Below, piece by piece: positions 45,460-54,978 of a stretch of DNA of 64,000 nucleotides (the first letter of the stretch is position 1; each line of letters begins with the position of its first letter). The stretch comes from UBA1227 sp963629305 (GTDB lineage: Bacteria; Bacillota; Clostridia; Oscillospirales; Acutalibacteraceae), in NCBI GenBank assembly GCA_963629305.1, contig CAVGIJ010000006.1:29508-93507 (forward strand), in the 5' to 3' direction. The notes below the pieces were generated by a model, which saw only the letters and a program-made list of their open reading frames with translations, was not told the DNA's origin and did no database searches. A program made the translations under genes and the position numbers.

Positions 45460-45547
45460 CACTTTTTATTTTTTTCCTTTTGTGTTATAATGCTGGAATC
45501 ATATTTCGGAACATTGCTTGTTTCTGACCAAGGAGAGTTAAACCAAC

Positions 45548-46243
45548 ATGGCTACGTACGCTGCCGGGGATCTTACAAAAATAAAACTGCTGGAAACTTC
45601 AAAAAAAGTTTTTTATGAAAAAGGATTTCACGATGCAACAATGAAGGAAGTTTGCGAAATTGCCGGTATAAAGCAGTCTGTTTTTTATTACCATTACAAG
45701 GATAAGAATGAAATGGCCGCCAGAGTATACACTGACTTTGGTGAACGTCACATGGGAGCAATACTTGACTTGCTCAGAAAAGATTATCCCGATGTTGACA
45801 TTACCATGAATAACTGTATAAGCATGGCGCTCTTTTTCCTCAACTCTTTTGATGACATGAACCTTACAAGGTTCTGGGCACAGATGTATATTGATAACCA
45901 ACCATCTCAGCTCGAGTGGTACAGACACAGATACATTCAGATGTATAAAAAAAGTAAATTACCTAATACACCGGGAGATTTCGACTTTTTTTTAATTGCC
46001 TGCACCTCCGTAAACGGACCGCTCATGGCCGGTTATTACAATAAAATAATAGATGCCGATCCCGAAAGAATAGTAAGATTCAAAGTCGAGCATACGCTGC
46101 GCCAGTTAAGGTATGATGAGAAAGAGATACAAACAAAAACAGATAAGATAATGAAAATAGCAAAATCGCTCCCGATAACCGCAGGAAAGGATTTTGATAT
46201 TTTTGTAAACGGAATAAAATCCGAAACATACCTAAAAAGATAA
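45548..46243 (+). CDS. TetR/AcrR-family transcriptional regulator
   Basis: A 231-residue repressor-type protein. The N-terminal helix-turn-helix is clear: KIKLLETSKKVFYEKGFHDATM then KEVCEIAGIKQSVFYYHYKDK (about residues 10-52). The C-terminal 170 residues form the ligand-binding/dimer domain. AAGGAGAG lies 11 bases before the ATG. It diverges from the UroD-like gene; the palindromes in the 199-base spacer are the likely operators, so it probably controls that cluster and itself. The ligand may be the transporter substrate (inference). Confidence 0.85.
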   Translation: MATYAAGDLTKIKLLETSKKVFYEKGFHDATMKEVCEIAGIKQSVFYYHYKDKNEMAARVYTDFGERHMGAILDLLRKDYPDVDITMNNCISMALFFLNSFDDMNLTRFWAQMYIDNQPSQLEWYRHRYIQMYKKSKLPNTPGDFDFFLIACTSVNGPLMAGYYNKIIDADPERIVRFKVEHTLRQLRYDEKEIQTKTDKIMKIAKSLPITAGKDFDIFVNGIKSETYLKR

Positions 46244-46280
46244 AAAATAACGAAAGGTTAAAAAACCTTTCGTTATTTTT
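46243..46280. terminator. Bidirectional terminator between tetR and mutL
   Basis: A 16-bp stem AAAAATAACGAAAGGT / ACCTTTCGTTATTTTT with a 6-nt A/T loop between convergent stops at 46243 and 46289. Confidence 0.88.
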
Positions 46281-46288
46281 ATTTTTTA

Positions 46289-48184
46289 CTATACTATTCT
46301 GCCGAATTGTTTTTCAAGGTCGGCACGTGACATTTCTATCATTACGGGACGTCCGTGCGGACAATAGCGTATTTCAGGGTCCGAGAGAAGTTTTTCAACA
46401 AACTTTGTAAGTTCGTATTCGGTAGTTTTGTCTCCGCCTTTTATGGCAGCCCTGCATGCGGTGTTATGGTAAATCCAGTCAAGTTTTTCCGGAGTCGGGT
46501 CATGGGATTCAATAAGGTATCCAGCCATTTCTTCAACAAGAGCTTTTATGTCATCATCAATAAGCATAAGAGGACATTCACGCACAACGACGCATCCGCC
46601 ACCGAAATCGTCAATACCCCAGCCGGCACTCATAAGGAGATCCTTTGCACTGAGTACCGCAGAATATTCTTCCTTGCTGAGCATCACGGTAACCGGAGTC
46701 AATAGAACCTGTGACTTTGCGCTCTCCGCCTCTGCTTTGAGCTTTTCAAAAAGCATTCGCTCATGTGCTGCGTGCTTGTCTATAAGAAGAATCTTTCCCT
46801 CGCACTCTACAAATATGTAAGTCGAGAAAGCCTCACCTATGACCTTAAAGTCGGTGATATTTTTTCTCTCTTCAATAATTGTTTCTTCTTTAATTGATTT
46901 TTCTTTGAATACTTCTTCCTCGGCTATTTCTGCGGTCGTTGTCTCTTCATCAATCATTTTTACCGGTTCAGAGTTTCTTATATACGGCTTTGGCGGTTCG
47001 CTCTGCTTAACCGGAGCACTTACCGCATGTGAATTTTTATACGATATTGAACTTTCCTTTTTCCAAAAGTCGGGATTTTTCTTCGGAAGATCTTCGTACA
47101 TCTTCACGACGTCAAAGGAGACCTGCTCACCTTTATTTTCCCTGAAATGCGGGCTCTTAAGTTCCATCTTTGCAAGGTCGAGTTTTGAGGGTTTGTCCTT
47201 TTCATCTATTGCAGATTTCGCAGCATAATAAACCGCATCAAAAATCAATTTTTCATTTTCAAATCTCACCTCTGTTTTTGCAGGGTGAACATTTACATCG
47301 ACCATTGCAAGAGGTGTATGTATATTGAGAACACAGGCAGGAAATTTTCCGACCATAATCGCATTCTTATAAGCCTGTTCAAGCGCTGTTTGTGCGGTGA
47401 TGCTTTTCACGAGTCTTCCGTTAAGGAAGAAAAACTGCATTGACCTGTTTGCGCGTGACGCACGCGGAAGCGAGATGAGACCCTCAACCTTTATACCGTC
47501 AAGTTCATACTCCGTTTCTATGAGCCCGCTTGCAAAATCTTTTCCGAATACAGAATACACCGTAGCGTTGAGTTTTCCGTTTCCGGAAGTCACAAGTTGC
47601 TGTCTGTCGTCACGGATAAATCTCACCGAAACCTCCGGATGAGAAAGTGCGATTCTGTCAACTACTCCGGCAACTGCATTGCCCTCGGTTACGTCCTTTT
47701 TGAGGAACTTCATTCTTGCCGGTGTGTTATAGAATAAATCCTTTACAACTATTGTGGTTCCTTTTGGGCAACCTGCATCGTCGAGAAGTTTTTCCTCCGA
47801 GCCCTCAATCTTGTACAAAGTTCCGATATCCTCATTCGGAGTGCAAGTCAGGACATCCACCTTTGAGACAGATGCAATTGAAGCCAGAGCCTCCCCGCGA
47901 AAGCCAAGTGTTCCAATCCCCGTAAGATCCTCTTCATTAAGTATCTTGCTGGTTGCATGACTTTTAAATGCATTGCGTATGTCATCGCGTGAAATACCGC
48001 AGCCGTTGTCCGTTATGCGTATATAAGTTATACCGCCGTGCTTTATTTCAACAGTAACCGCGGTGGCACCTGCGTCTATGGCATTTTCCATAAGCTCTTT
48101 AACAACAGATGCGGGGCGTTCAACCACCTCACCTGCCGCTATCAAGTTTGCAATATGTTTTGGCAAAACATTTATTTTCGGCAT
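46289..48184 (-). CDS. mutL: DNA mismatch repair protein MutL
   Basis: A 631-residue mismatch repair ATPase/endonuclease. GHKL ATPase motifs: LIAAGEVVERPASVVKELMEN, DNGCGI, TSKI and GFRGEAL. Ser/Thr/Glu-rich linker (about 345-445). The C-terminal domain has the endonuclease motif as DKHAAHERMLFE (canonical DQHA-x2-E-x4-E with Lys for Gln) and CPHGRPVMIEM. This nicking type is expected in bacteria without MutH. Follows mutS by 14 bases. Confidence 0.96.
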   Translation of the reverse strand: MPKINVLPKHIANLIAAGEVVERPASVVKELMENAIDAGATAVTVEIKHGGITYIRITDNGCGISRDDIRNAFKSHATSKILNEEDLTGIGTLGFRGEALASIASVSKVDVLTCTPNEDIGTLYKIEGSEEKLLDDAGCPKGTTIVVKDLFYNTPARMKFLKKDVTEGNAVAGVVDRIALSHPEVSVRFIRDDRQQLVTSGNGKLNATVYSVFGKDFASGLIETEYELDGIKVEGLISLPRASRANRSMQFFFLNGRLVKSITAQTALEQAYKNAIMVGKFPACVLNIHTPLAMVDVNVHPAKTEVRFENEKLIFDAVYYAAKSAIDEKDKPSKLDLAKMELKSPHFRENKGEQVSFDVVKMYEDLPKKNPDFWKKESSISYKNSHAVSAPVKQSEPPKPYIRNSEPVKMIDEETTTAEIAEEEVFKEKSIKEETIIEERKNITDFKVIGEAFSTYIFVECEGKILLIDKHAAHERMLFEKLKAEAESAKSQVLLTPVTVMLSKEEYSAVLSAKDLLMSAGWGIDDFGGGCVVVRECPLMLIDDDIKALVEEMAGYLIESHDPTPEKLDWIYHNTACRAAIKGGDKTTEYELTKFVEKLLSDPEIRYCPHGRPVMIEMSRADLEKQFGRIV

Positions 48185-48198
48185 ATTGCCCTCCGTTT

Positions 48199-50832
48199 CT
48201 AACTGTCTTTTGCCTTTTTCGCAATCTCGTACAAATATGTCATGGCCTCTATGGGCGTAAGTGTGTTGACATCCAGATTCCTAAGTTCAGAAACAAGTTC
48301 ATCACAAAGGCTTGAGCCAAAACTCATCTGCATGTTTTCCGCTTCATCAAATTCGGAAACCGGCAATGTACTCATGTTGCCGAGAACGGATATTCCGGAT
48401 TCCTCTATACCGTTTAACACCTCGCGTGCACGCTTTACAACATCATTCGGAACTCCTGCAAGCTTTGCGACCTCAATACCGTAGCTTCCGTCAGCGGGTC
48501 CTCTGACAATACGGCGCAGGAAAATGATATCGTCACCGCGTTTTTTACATGCGATGTTATAATTCTTTATCCCGTCGAACTCATTTTCCATATCCGTAAG
48601 TTCATGATAATGGGTTGCAAACAAGGTTTTTGCACCGAGTTTTTTTCTGTTGCAAACATACTCAAGAACGGCGCGTGCAATACTCATTCCGTCATATGTA
48701 GATGTACCTCTGCCTATTTCGTCGAGTATGATAAGACTGTTTTTTGTCGCATTTTTAAGTATGTTTGCGACCTCCGACATTTCCACCATAAATGTCGATT
48801 GTCCGGCGGCGAGATCATCAGACGCTCCGACACGTGTGTAGACACTGTCACAGATGCTTATTTTGGCGTCTGATGCGGGCACGAAGCAACCTATTTGAGC
48901 CATTATGACTATGAGTGCCACTTGCCGCATATATGTTGATTTACCCGCCATATTCGGTCCCGTTATGATTGCGGCAAGGTTCTCGCCGCCATCAAGAAGT
49001 GTATCATTCGGGACAAACGGGGCACCGGAAAGCATTTTTTCAACAACAGGATGTCTGCCGTTTTTTATGTTTATGACACCGTTTTCCGTTATTTCGGGGC
49101 ATGTATAGTTGTTGTCTGACGACACCTTGGCAAAGGAACAAACAACATCTAAGAGTGCTACAGCCGTTGCGGTTTTTTGTACCCTGTCAAGTTCACCCGC
49201 AACAGTATCTCTCACGGATGAAAAAAGTTCATACTCAAGACGTGTAATTCTCTCCTGTGCGGAAAGAACCTTTGACTCAAGTTCTTTAAGTTCCTGCGTG
49301 ATGTATCTCTCACAATTTGCAAGAGTCTGTTTGCGTATATAGTTATCAGGAACCATATCCTTGAAGGAGTTGGACACCTCTATGAAATATCCGAACACCC
49401 TGTTGTACCCTATTTTGAGCTTTTTGATTCCGGTCCTCTCCTGTTCGGAAGCTTCAATCTTTGCAAGATATCCTTTTCCGCCGGAAACAATCTCACGCAA
49501 GGAATCCAGTTCCTCATTGTACCCTTGCCTTATCATGTCGCCCTCACGTACAGAGAACGGAGGTTCATCGACTATCGCCGCATCAATAAGAGTGAGAATG
49601 TCCGTAAGAGGATCTATGTCGTTTTCAATCTGCGTAAGGAGTTCTGTCCTACACCCAAGAAGCAATTCCTTTATCGGTTTTAGCAAAGACACGGTCTCAA
49701 AAAGGCTGCGCAGTTCTCTCGCATTGGCTGTCCCGTAAGAGATTCGTGTGATAAGTCGTTCCATATCATGGATATTCGTCATACAGGATGCAATTTCATC
49801 ACGAAGCTGCATATCCTGATAAAGATACGAAACCGCATTTTGTCGTCTTATGATAGCTGCCGGTGAAACAAGAGGCTGCTCAATAAATGAGCGAAGCATT
49901 CTTTTTCCCATAGCGGTTTTCGTCTTGTCAAGCACCCACAAAAGAGAACCTCTTTTGTCTCTGTTTCTCATTGTCTCACAGAGTTCAAGATTTCTGCGTG
50001 CGGAAAAATCAAGGTGCATATATTTTGCATCCGTATAGTAATTTACGGCACGGATGTTTGAAAGTTCTGTTTTTTGTACTTCATAAAGATATGTAAGTGC
50101 GGCTCCGAGTGCACACACCGCGGGATCGCTCAGAATTCCGAGATCAAAAACGCTCTTGCCAAAGTGTGATTCCACCGTTTTTTTCGCGTTGTTAAAGGAA
50201 AAACTGTCATTCTCGACAAACTGTGTTTTAAGATTTTCGACCTTGTTGCAATATTCTGTCAAGGCATTTAACTTTACAGCATCCTTATTTGCAATTATTT
50301 CAGAAGGTGAAAATCTTGAAAGCTCGTTTATTACAGATGTCGAGTCAAAGCTCGCAGATAACGTAGTTACGCAAGTTGATCCGGTTGATACATCGCAAAA
50401 GCAAAGTCCCGTTTCGCCACCTGAAAGACACACGGACGCAAGATAATTGTTCTTTGTTTCATCAAGCATATTGCTCTCTATAACCGTGCCCGGTGTAACT
50501 ATTCTTATAACTCCGCGCTTTACAATTCCTTTTGACGCTGTCGGATCCTCAAGCTGTTCGCAGATAGCCACCTTGTAGCCGCGTGATACAAGCTTTGCAA
50601 TATATGTGTCGGCAGAATGAAAAGGAACTCCGCACATGGGCGCGCGCTCCTCCATACCGCAATCCTTGCCCGTCAATACAAGATCAAGCTCCGAGGATAC
50701 GAGTTTTGCATCATCGAAAAACATCTCATAAAAATCTCCGAGACGATAAAACAGTATTTCATCTTTGTATTGTTCTTTTGTCTGCAGATACTGCTGCATC
50801 ATAGGGGTTGGTGTATTTCCCTTTGAAGCCAT
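48199..50832 (-). CDS. mutS: DNA mismatch repair protein MutS
   Basis: Mismatch recognition ATPase, about 877 residues from the ATG at 50832 (AGAGG upstream; the ATG at 50844 directly abuts that site). N-terminal mismatch motif FYRLGDFYEMF with the Phe-x-Glu pair. Walker A GPNMAGKSTYMRQ and Walker B LDEIGRGTSTYDG. The C-terminus is full length, with a helix-turn-helix region ending EIAKKAKDS. Order miaB-ylbF-mutS-mutL on the minus strand is common in Clostridia. Confidence 0.96.
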   Translation of the reverse strand: MASKGNTPTPMMQQYLQTKEQYKDEILFYRLGDFYEMFFDDAKLVSSELDLVLTGKDCGMEERAPMCGVPFHSADTYIAKLVSRGYKVAICEQLEDPTASKGIVKRGVIRIVTPGTVIESNMLDETKNNYLASVCLSGGETGLCFCDVSTGSTCVTTLSASFDSTSVINELSRFSPSEIIANKDAVKLNALTEYCNKVENLKTQFVENDSFSFNNAKKTVESHFGKSVFDLGILSDPAVCALGAALTYLYEVQKTELSNIRAVNYYTDAKYMHLDFSARRNLELCETMRNRDKRGSLLWVLDKTKTAMGKRMLRSFIEQPLVSPAAIIRRQNAVSYLYQDMQLRDEIASCMTNIHDMERLITRISYGTANARELRSLFETVSLLKPIKELLLGCRTELLTQIENDIDPLTDILTLIDAAIVDEPPFSVREGDMIRQGYNEELDSLREIVSGGKGYLAKIEASEQERTGIKKLKIGYNRVFGYFIEVSNSFKDMVPDNYIRKQTLANCERYITQELKELESKVLSAQERITRLEYELFSSVRDTVAGELDRVQKTATAVALLDVVCSFAKVSSDNNYTCPEITENGVINIKNGRHPVVEKMLSGAPFVPNDTLLDGGENLAAIITGPNMAGKSTYMRQVALIVIMAQIGCFVPASDAKISICDSVYTRVGASDDLAAGQSTFMVEMSEVANILKNATKNSLIILDEIGRGTSTYDGMSIARAVLEYVCNRKKLGAKTLFATHYHELTDMENEFDGIKNYNIACKKRGDDIIFLRRIVRGPADGSYGIEVAKLAGVPNDVVKRAREVLNGIEESGISVLGNMSTLPVSEFDEAENMQMSFGSSLCDELVSELRNLDVNTLTPIEAMTYLYEIAKKAKDS

Positions 50833-50886
50833 TAAATGTTTCATCCTCTCCGAAACTTTAGATGATAAGTCTCACAATTTTAAAAC

Positions 50887-50907
50887 AGGGCGGCGCAATG
50901 CCGCCCT
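50887..50907 (-). terminator. Hairpin between ylbF and mutS
   Basis: AGGGCGGC / GCCGCCCT with a 5-nt loop; T-rich sequence flanks both sides. It follows the ylbF stop by 12 bases on the minus strand and may only attenuate transcription into mutS. Confidence 0.65.
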
Positions 50908-50919
50908 TGTTTTTTGTAA

Positions 50920-51327
50920 TCAGCAACCTGAGCAGTGGCTGCATTCTCCGCCGCAATCATGATCTTTCGGAGGCTCGCAGGTTTTCGGGTCCTCACCGTT
51001 TACGCAAAGGTAAAGGATCTGCATGATATAGTTCATCATACCGTCAAGTTCCTGACGTGCAGCCTCATAAGCTGACATGCCGTCTGTTACCATAAGTGCT
51101 GTGTAAACATTCTGGAAATCCTTGTCAAGCTTCTGCATAAGCTTCTCATCAGGTGTCTCGCTCATTGCCGCAGCCTGATATGCAGTACGGATTTCTTCAA
51201 TTTTCTTCATCATATCCTGAATCTCGGCATTTGCCTCAGTTTCAGCCTTTGCATCTGCAAATTTCTTGTACTTCTCGTCAGCCTGGATAGCGGCACCGAG
51301 CTGTCTTGTAAGTTCGATTACGTCCAT
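50920..51327 (-). CDS. ylbF: YlbF/YmcA-family protein with a cysteine-rich tail
   Basis: A 135-residue helical protein of the Com_YlbF family (VIELTRQLGAAIQADEKYKKFADAK). In Bacillus YlbF, YmcA and YaaT form an Fe-S complex that directs RNase Y to mRNAs. Here the C-terminus carries six cysteines in about 30 residues (LCVNGEDPKTCEPPKDHDCG and GECSHCSGC), consistent with metal or cluster binding by the tail itself. AAAGGAG precedes the ATG. It lies between miaB and mutS. The gene symbol marks the family, not strict orthology. Confidence 0.78.
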   Translation of the reverse strand: MDVIELTRQLGAAIQADEKYKKFADAKAETEANAEIQDMMKKIEEIRTAYQAAAMSETPDEKLMQKLDKDFQNVYTALMVTDGMSAYEAARQELDGMMNYIMQILYLCVNGEDPKTCEPPKDHDCGGECSHCSGC

Positions 51328-51394
51328 GTTTTTGTCTCCTTTAATTTTGTGGGGATTTCCCCTATTATTTTATGATTAAAAGGGCGATGTGTTT

Positions 51395-52804
51395 TTATTC
51401 TGCCAATTCGCCTTTTAATATCCATGTTAGCGGTTCCGTAACCTTTACATTACAGAACGTTCCTATAAGTTCATCGGGACCGTCAAACTCAATCATTATG
51501 TTTCCCGATGTTCTTCCGGAAATTCTTCCGGCCTTGTTTCTGCCTTCTGCAAGAACTCTGTACACCTTGTCTTTCATGTGCTTTGAGCGCTGCGCGGCAA
51601 CCTCTTCCTGTGCCTTTGAAAGTTCTGAGAACCATTGTGATTTGGTCTTTGCATCCACGGGATCCGGCATAAGAGCAGCCTTCGTACCCTCACGCGGTGA
51701 ATAAATAAATATGTAAAGCGATGAAAACTCAAGTTCGCGTATAAGTGAAACAGTGTCAAGAAACTCCTCACGCGTCTCTCCCGGAAAACCGACTATAACA
51801 TCACTTGTGATACATATGTCGGGCATGATTTTTTTTGCATATCTTACAAGTTCTTCGTAATGTGCTCTGTCATAGTGCCTGTTCATAGCCATTAGAACTC
51901 TGTCATTTCCGGACTGAAAAGGAAGATGAATGTGTCTCTCAACTTTTTCGCATTGAGCCATAGTATCAAGCAATTCGTGTGAACAATCTTTTGGGTGTGA
52001 AGTCATAAACCTTATGATAAAATCTCCGGGTATGTCGTTTATTTCACGAAGAAGCTTTGAAAACAGATTTTTCTCTCCAAAGTCATTACCGTAAGAATTG
52101 ACATTTTGCCCTATGAGCATGATCTCCTTATAGCCCTCAGCTACAAGCTGTTTTGCCTCATTCAGGATATTCTCATACTTGCGACTTCTCTCCCTACCCC
52201 TAACAAGCGGCACAACGCAGTATGTACAAAAGTTGTTGCAGCCGTAAGCTATCGGCAGAAAAGCCTTTAGCTTATTCGTGTGTTTTGTAGGAAGTCCCTC
52301 CGCAATCACACCATCACATTCGGTCGTGTCAAAAACACGCTCATCTGAGGTAAGCACCTCATAAATAAGCTGCGGCAATTTATGAAGTACATGCGTACCG
52401 AAGACAAGATCCACATACGGGAAGCTCTTTCTTATTCTCTCAAAAACGTGAGGTTGCTGAACCATACATCCGCAAAGAGATATAATGAGGTTCGGGTTTG
52501 TCTCTTTGTATTTTTTCAGGGCACCTACATTGCCGAAAACTCTGTCTTGGGCATGTTCACGCACGGCACAAGTGTTGAATAAAATAAAGTCCGCCTTCGA
52601 GGCATCATCTGTGAATTCATAGCCCATTTGTAAAAGAAGTCCGTCAATGCGTTCGCCATCTGCTACATTGCCCTGACAACCGTATGTATGTGTAAAAGCC
52701 TTAGGACTCGTTCCGACGAAGCGCTCCTGTAAAAGTGCTTTTACTTTCAGTACATAGTCAAACTGAATATTCAATTCCTCAGTGCTGACTCCTGCTGTTG
52801 CCAT
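51395..52804 (-). CDS. miaB: tRNA-2-methylthio-N6-dimethylallyladenosine synthase
   Basis: A radical SAM methylthiotransferase that modifies A37 of tRNAs. 469 residues. The N-terminal UPF0004 domain has three cluster Cys (TYGCQGN, FNTCAV, LCGCMVQ). The radical SAM motif is CNNFCTYC (about 190-197). The C-terminal TRAM domain ends in GTFCNVKVTEPLTWILKGE. It has a longer N-terminus (about 40 residues) than E. coli MiaB. First gene of the block that continues to ylbF-mutS-mutL. Confidence 0.95.
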   Translation of the reverse strand: MATAGVSTEELNIQFDYVLKVKALLQERFVGTSPKAFTHTYGCQGNVADGERIDGLLLQMGYEFTDDASKADFILFNTCAVREHAQDRVFGNVGALKKYKETNPNLIISLCGCMVQQPHVFERIRKSFPYVDLVFGTHVLHKLPQLIYEVLTSDERVFDTTECDGVIAEGLPTKHTNKLKAFLPIAYGCNNFCTYCVVPLVRGRERSRKYENILNEAKQLVAEGYKEIMLIGQNVNSYGNDFGEKNLFSKLLREINDIPGDFIIRFMTSHPKDCSHELLDTMAQCEKVERHIHLPFQSGNDRVLMAMNRHYDRAHYEELVRYAKKIMPDICITSDVIVGFPGETREEFLDTVSLIRELEFSSLYIFIYSPREGTKAALMPDPVDAKTKSQWFSELSKAQEEVAAQRSKHMKDKVYRVLAEGRNKAGRISGRTSGNIMIEFDGPDELIGTFCNVKVTEPLTWILKGELAE

Positions 52805-52967
52805 ATATGACCTCCCAAAATACTACAAAAAACTACACTCGTAAGAAAATAGTTTATCATAAATTCAAATCGGTGTAAACAATTAAAGCCATGTTCACAC
52901 AGGCAACTGAAAATAAAATTTGTCAACTCGTAAAGTTGTTAATATTGTACATATTAATGTCTGTTTT

Positions 52968-52983
52968 TTGTAACGGTTACCAA
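52968..52983. promoter_or_regulatory. Palindrome upstream of the third lipase
   Basis: TTGTAACGGTTACCAA contains the perfect 11-bp palindrome GTAACGGTTAC. It lies about 25 bases upstream of a TATAAT at 53008-53013 and resembles a LacI/CcpA-type operator, but its centre deviates from the CcpA consensus. The 266-base region 52805-53070 otherwise holds the -10 element, a small GACCC/GGGTC hairpin (53034-53047) and no gene that I can support. Confidence 0.35.
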
Positions 52984-53070
52984 ATGATAAAATGAACATT
53001 TTGGAGTATAATCTAGTAGCGATTTTATCAGATGACCCATACGGGTCGAATACAAAGAGAGGTAATTATA

Positions 53071-54270
53071 ATGGCGTACAAAAACAAGTATCCTTACATC
53101 TTTGTCCATGGCATGATGGGCTGGGGTGAAAAGGAAAAGATGTATGCAATGCCTTATTGGGGCATGGTATGCGGCAATCAAATGAAGCAACTTCGTGCAG
53201 ACGGTATTGAAGCCTATGCACAAAAAGTAAGCCCCGTAGGTTCTGCATGGGACCGTGCATGTGAGCTCTATGCGGAACTCAAAGGTACAACAGTTGACTA
53301 CGGCGTTGCTCACTCTAAAGAAAAAGGACACAACCGTTTCGGCAGAAAATGCGAAGGTCTTGTAAAAGACTGGGGCGAGCCGATGGCTGACGGCGGAATA
53401 AAGAAGGTTCATCTTCTCGGACACTCTTTCGGCGGTGCAACAATGCGTATGCTCGTAAGCCTTCTTGAATTCGGTTCAGAAGAAGAGCGCGCAGCCACTC
53501 CCGAAGGAGAACTCTCTCCTCTTTTCGAGGGCGGACATGGTGATTGGGTAAAATCACTAACTTCAATTTCCGCTCCGCACGACGGAACAACATTCACGCA
53601 TGCTTTCCCGAAACTTATGGTCGGCGTAACGTACGGAGTACTTGCACTCGGCAGTGTTGTCGGAAACACAGGTGCAAATAAATTCTATGACTTCCACATG
53701 GAACAGTGGGGTCTTACCGAGATTCCGGGCAACCTTACATACGCGCGCAACATGTTCAACCTAAAGGCTATCAGAAATATTGTAAACTCAAAGGACAATG
53801 TATTTGCTGATCTTCGCATTGACCAAGCAATGGATATGAACAGGGGTATCAAGACATCACCGAACGTTTACTACTTCTCCGTTGCGGGTAACGGAACAAA
53901 GCCTGTTGGCGACGGCACATATGTACGCGACAAAATCATGATCTTTGCGTTTATTCCTTTCGCAAAGGGAATGGGTAAATTCCCTCTCCAAAATATAAAC
54001 GGAGCAGAGATAACCGAAGACTGGAGACCTAATGACGGTCTTGTATCACTTGAGTCCGCACGTTATCCTCATCTTGAGGCTCACTGCAACTATGAAGATG
54101 TAAAGAACAAACCGCTTCGAAAAGGAATTTGGCATGTTCTTCCGGATGCTGTTGCCGACCACGGCACCGTTATCGGCGGTTCTCTCTCATTCATAGGGCC
54201 GGGCAAATCAAAAGCATACAAAAACACCTACAAGTATTGGATTGAACAGCTTGAAAACCTTCCTGACTAA
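53071..54270 (+). CDS. Lipase, family I.5/I.6-like alpha/beta hydrolase
   Basis: A 399-residue lipase, third paralogue in the window and the closest to the copy at the left edge. The start is the ATG at 53071, 8 bases after AAAGAGAGG. Oxyanion-hole loop HGMMGWG (13-19), nucleophile Ser119 in GHSFGG, acid likely in PNDGLVSLES, base in VADHGTVIGG. Asp61, His81 and His87 occupy the zinc-ligand positions of Geobacillus lipases. No signal peptide, so predicted cytoplasmic. It is 22 bases upstream of a PAP2 phosphatase gene, so both may act on lipids in one pathway (inference). Confidence 0.87.
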   Translation: MAYKNKYPYIFVHGMMGWGEKEKMYAMPYWGMVCGNQMKQLRADGIEAYAQKVSPVGSAWDRACELYAELKGTTVDYGVAHSKEKGHNRFGRKCEGLVKDWGEPMADGGIKKVHLLGHSFGGATMRMLVSLLEFGSEEERAATPEGELSPLFEGGHGDWVKSLTSISAPHDGTTFTHAFPKLMVGVTYGVLALGSVVGNTGANKFYDFHMEQWGLTEIPGNLTYARNMFNLKAIRNIVNSKDNVFADLRIDQAMDMNRGIKTSPNVYYFSVAGNGTKPVGDGTYVRDKIMIFAFIPFAKGMGKFPLQNINGAEITEDWRPNDGLVSLESARYPHLEAHCNYEDVKNKPLRKGIWHVLPDAVADHGTVIGGSLSFIGPGKSKAYKNTYKYWIEQLENLPD

Positions 54271-54292
54271 TTAACTTTATCGGAGATTTCAG

Positions 54293-54916
54293 ATGGCAGA
54301 ATTTTTAAATACTTATTTTTATGGATTCGACACGAGGATTTACGAGCTTGTATGCGGATTGCAAAATGAAGTTTTGAATACTTTGGCAGATATCTTTGTC
54401 TATCTCGGTAACTTCCGTGCATTCATCATTTATTGCATAATTGCTCTCGCGCTGTGTTGCTTTAAAAAAACTCGAAAATACGGCATTTCAATGGCATTCG
54501 CACTTGCAATAGGATCACTTGTTACAAACGTTATACTAAAGCCGTGGGTCGCAAGACCGCGACCGTATGTCGGCCTTAGGGACACACCGTTTTGGGACAC
54601 ATATGAAGCATTTTATACTTATGCGGGTTCATATGTTGAAAGTGATCTGTCATTCCCATCCGGTCATACAACGGTTGCTTTTGAGACTTCTGTTTCAATA
54701 TTTTCAACTTCCAGGGCCGGCGGTCACAAATGGGCTTACATACTTCTTGTATTTGCAATCGTCATGGGTATCTCACGTATTTATTTATGTGTTCACTACC
54801 CGACAGATGTTATTGCCGGATTCATTGTAGGAACGCTCGCCGGAGTTGCGGGATTTCTCATTTCAAGAAGAATCACAAATGCCTCCGAAAATAAACTCCT
54901 TAAAAATAAGACATAA
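54293..54916 (+). CDS. PAP2-family membrane phosphatase
   Basis: A 207-residue membrane protein with about five or six helices. The PAP2 signature is complete: KPWVARPRP, FPSGHTT (catalytic His) and SRIYLCVHYPTDV. The family includes undecaprenyl pyrophosphate and phosphatidate/phosphatidylglycerophosphate phosphatases. CGGAGA precedes the ATG. It follows the lipase by 22 bases and is closed by a terminator, so the two form one transcript. The exact substrate is not identifiable. Confidence 0.88.
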   Translation: MAEFLNTYFYGFDTRIYELVCGLQNEVLNTLADIFVYLGNFRAFIIYCIIALALCCFKKTRKYGISMAFALAIGSLVTNVILKPWVARPRPYVGLRDTPFWDTYEAFYTYAGSYVESDLSFPSGHTTVAFETSVSIFSTSRAGGHKWAYILLVFAIVMGISRIYLCVHYPTDVIAGFIVGTLAGVAGFLISRRITNASENKLLKNKT

Positions 54917-54925
54917 AAAAAAAAG

Positions 54926-54958
54926 AAATGTCCGAGTGCGCCGTGCACTCGGACATTT
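54926..54958 (+). terminator. Terminator of the lipase-PAP2 unit
   Basis: A 13-14-bp stem AAATGTCCGAGTGC / GCACTCGGACATTT and a short T-run; may also serve the convergent GtrA gene. Confidence 0.88.
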
Positions 54959-54978
54959 TTATATTCATTTTATATTGA

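Noticed and set aside
52968..52983. Catabolite-repression (CcpA cre) site
   Set aside because: The centre of the palindrome deviates from the consensus (two mismatches at the core), so only a weak operator-like call was kept.
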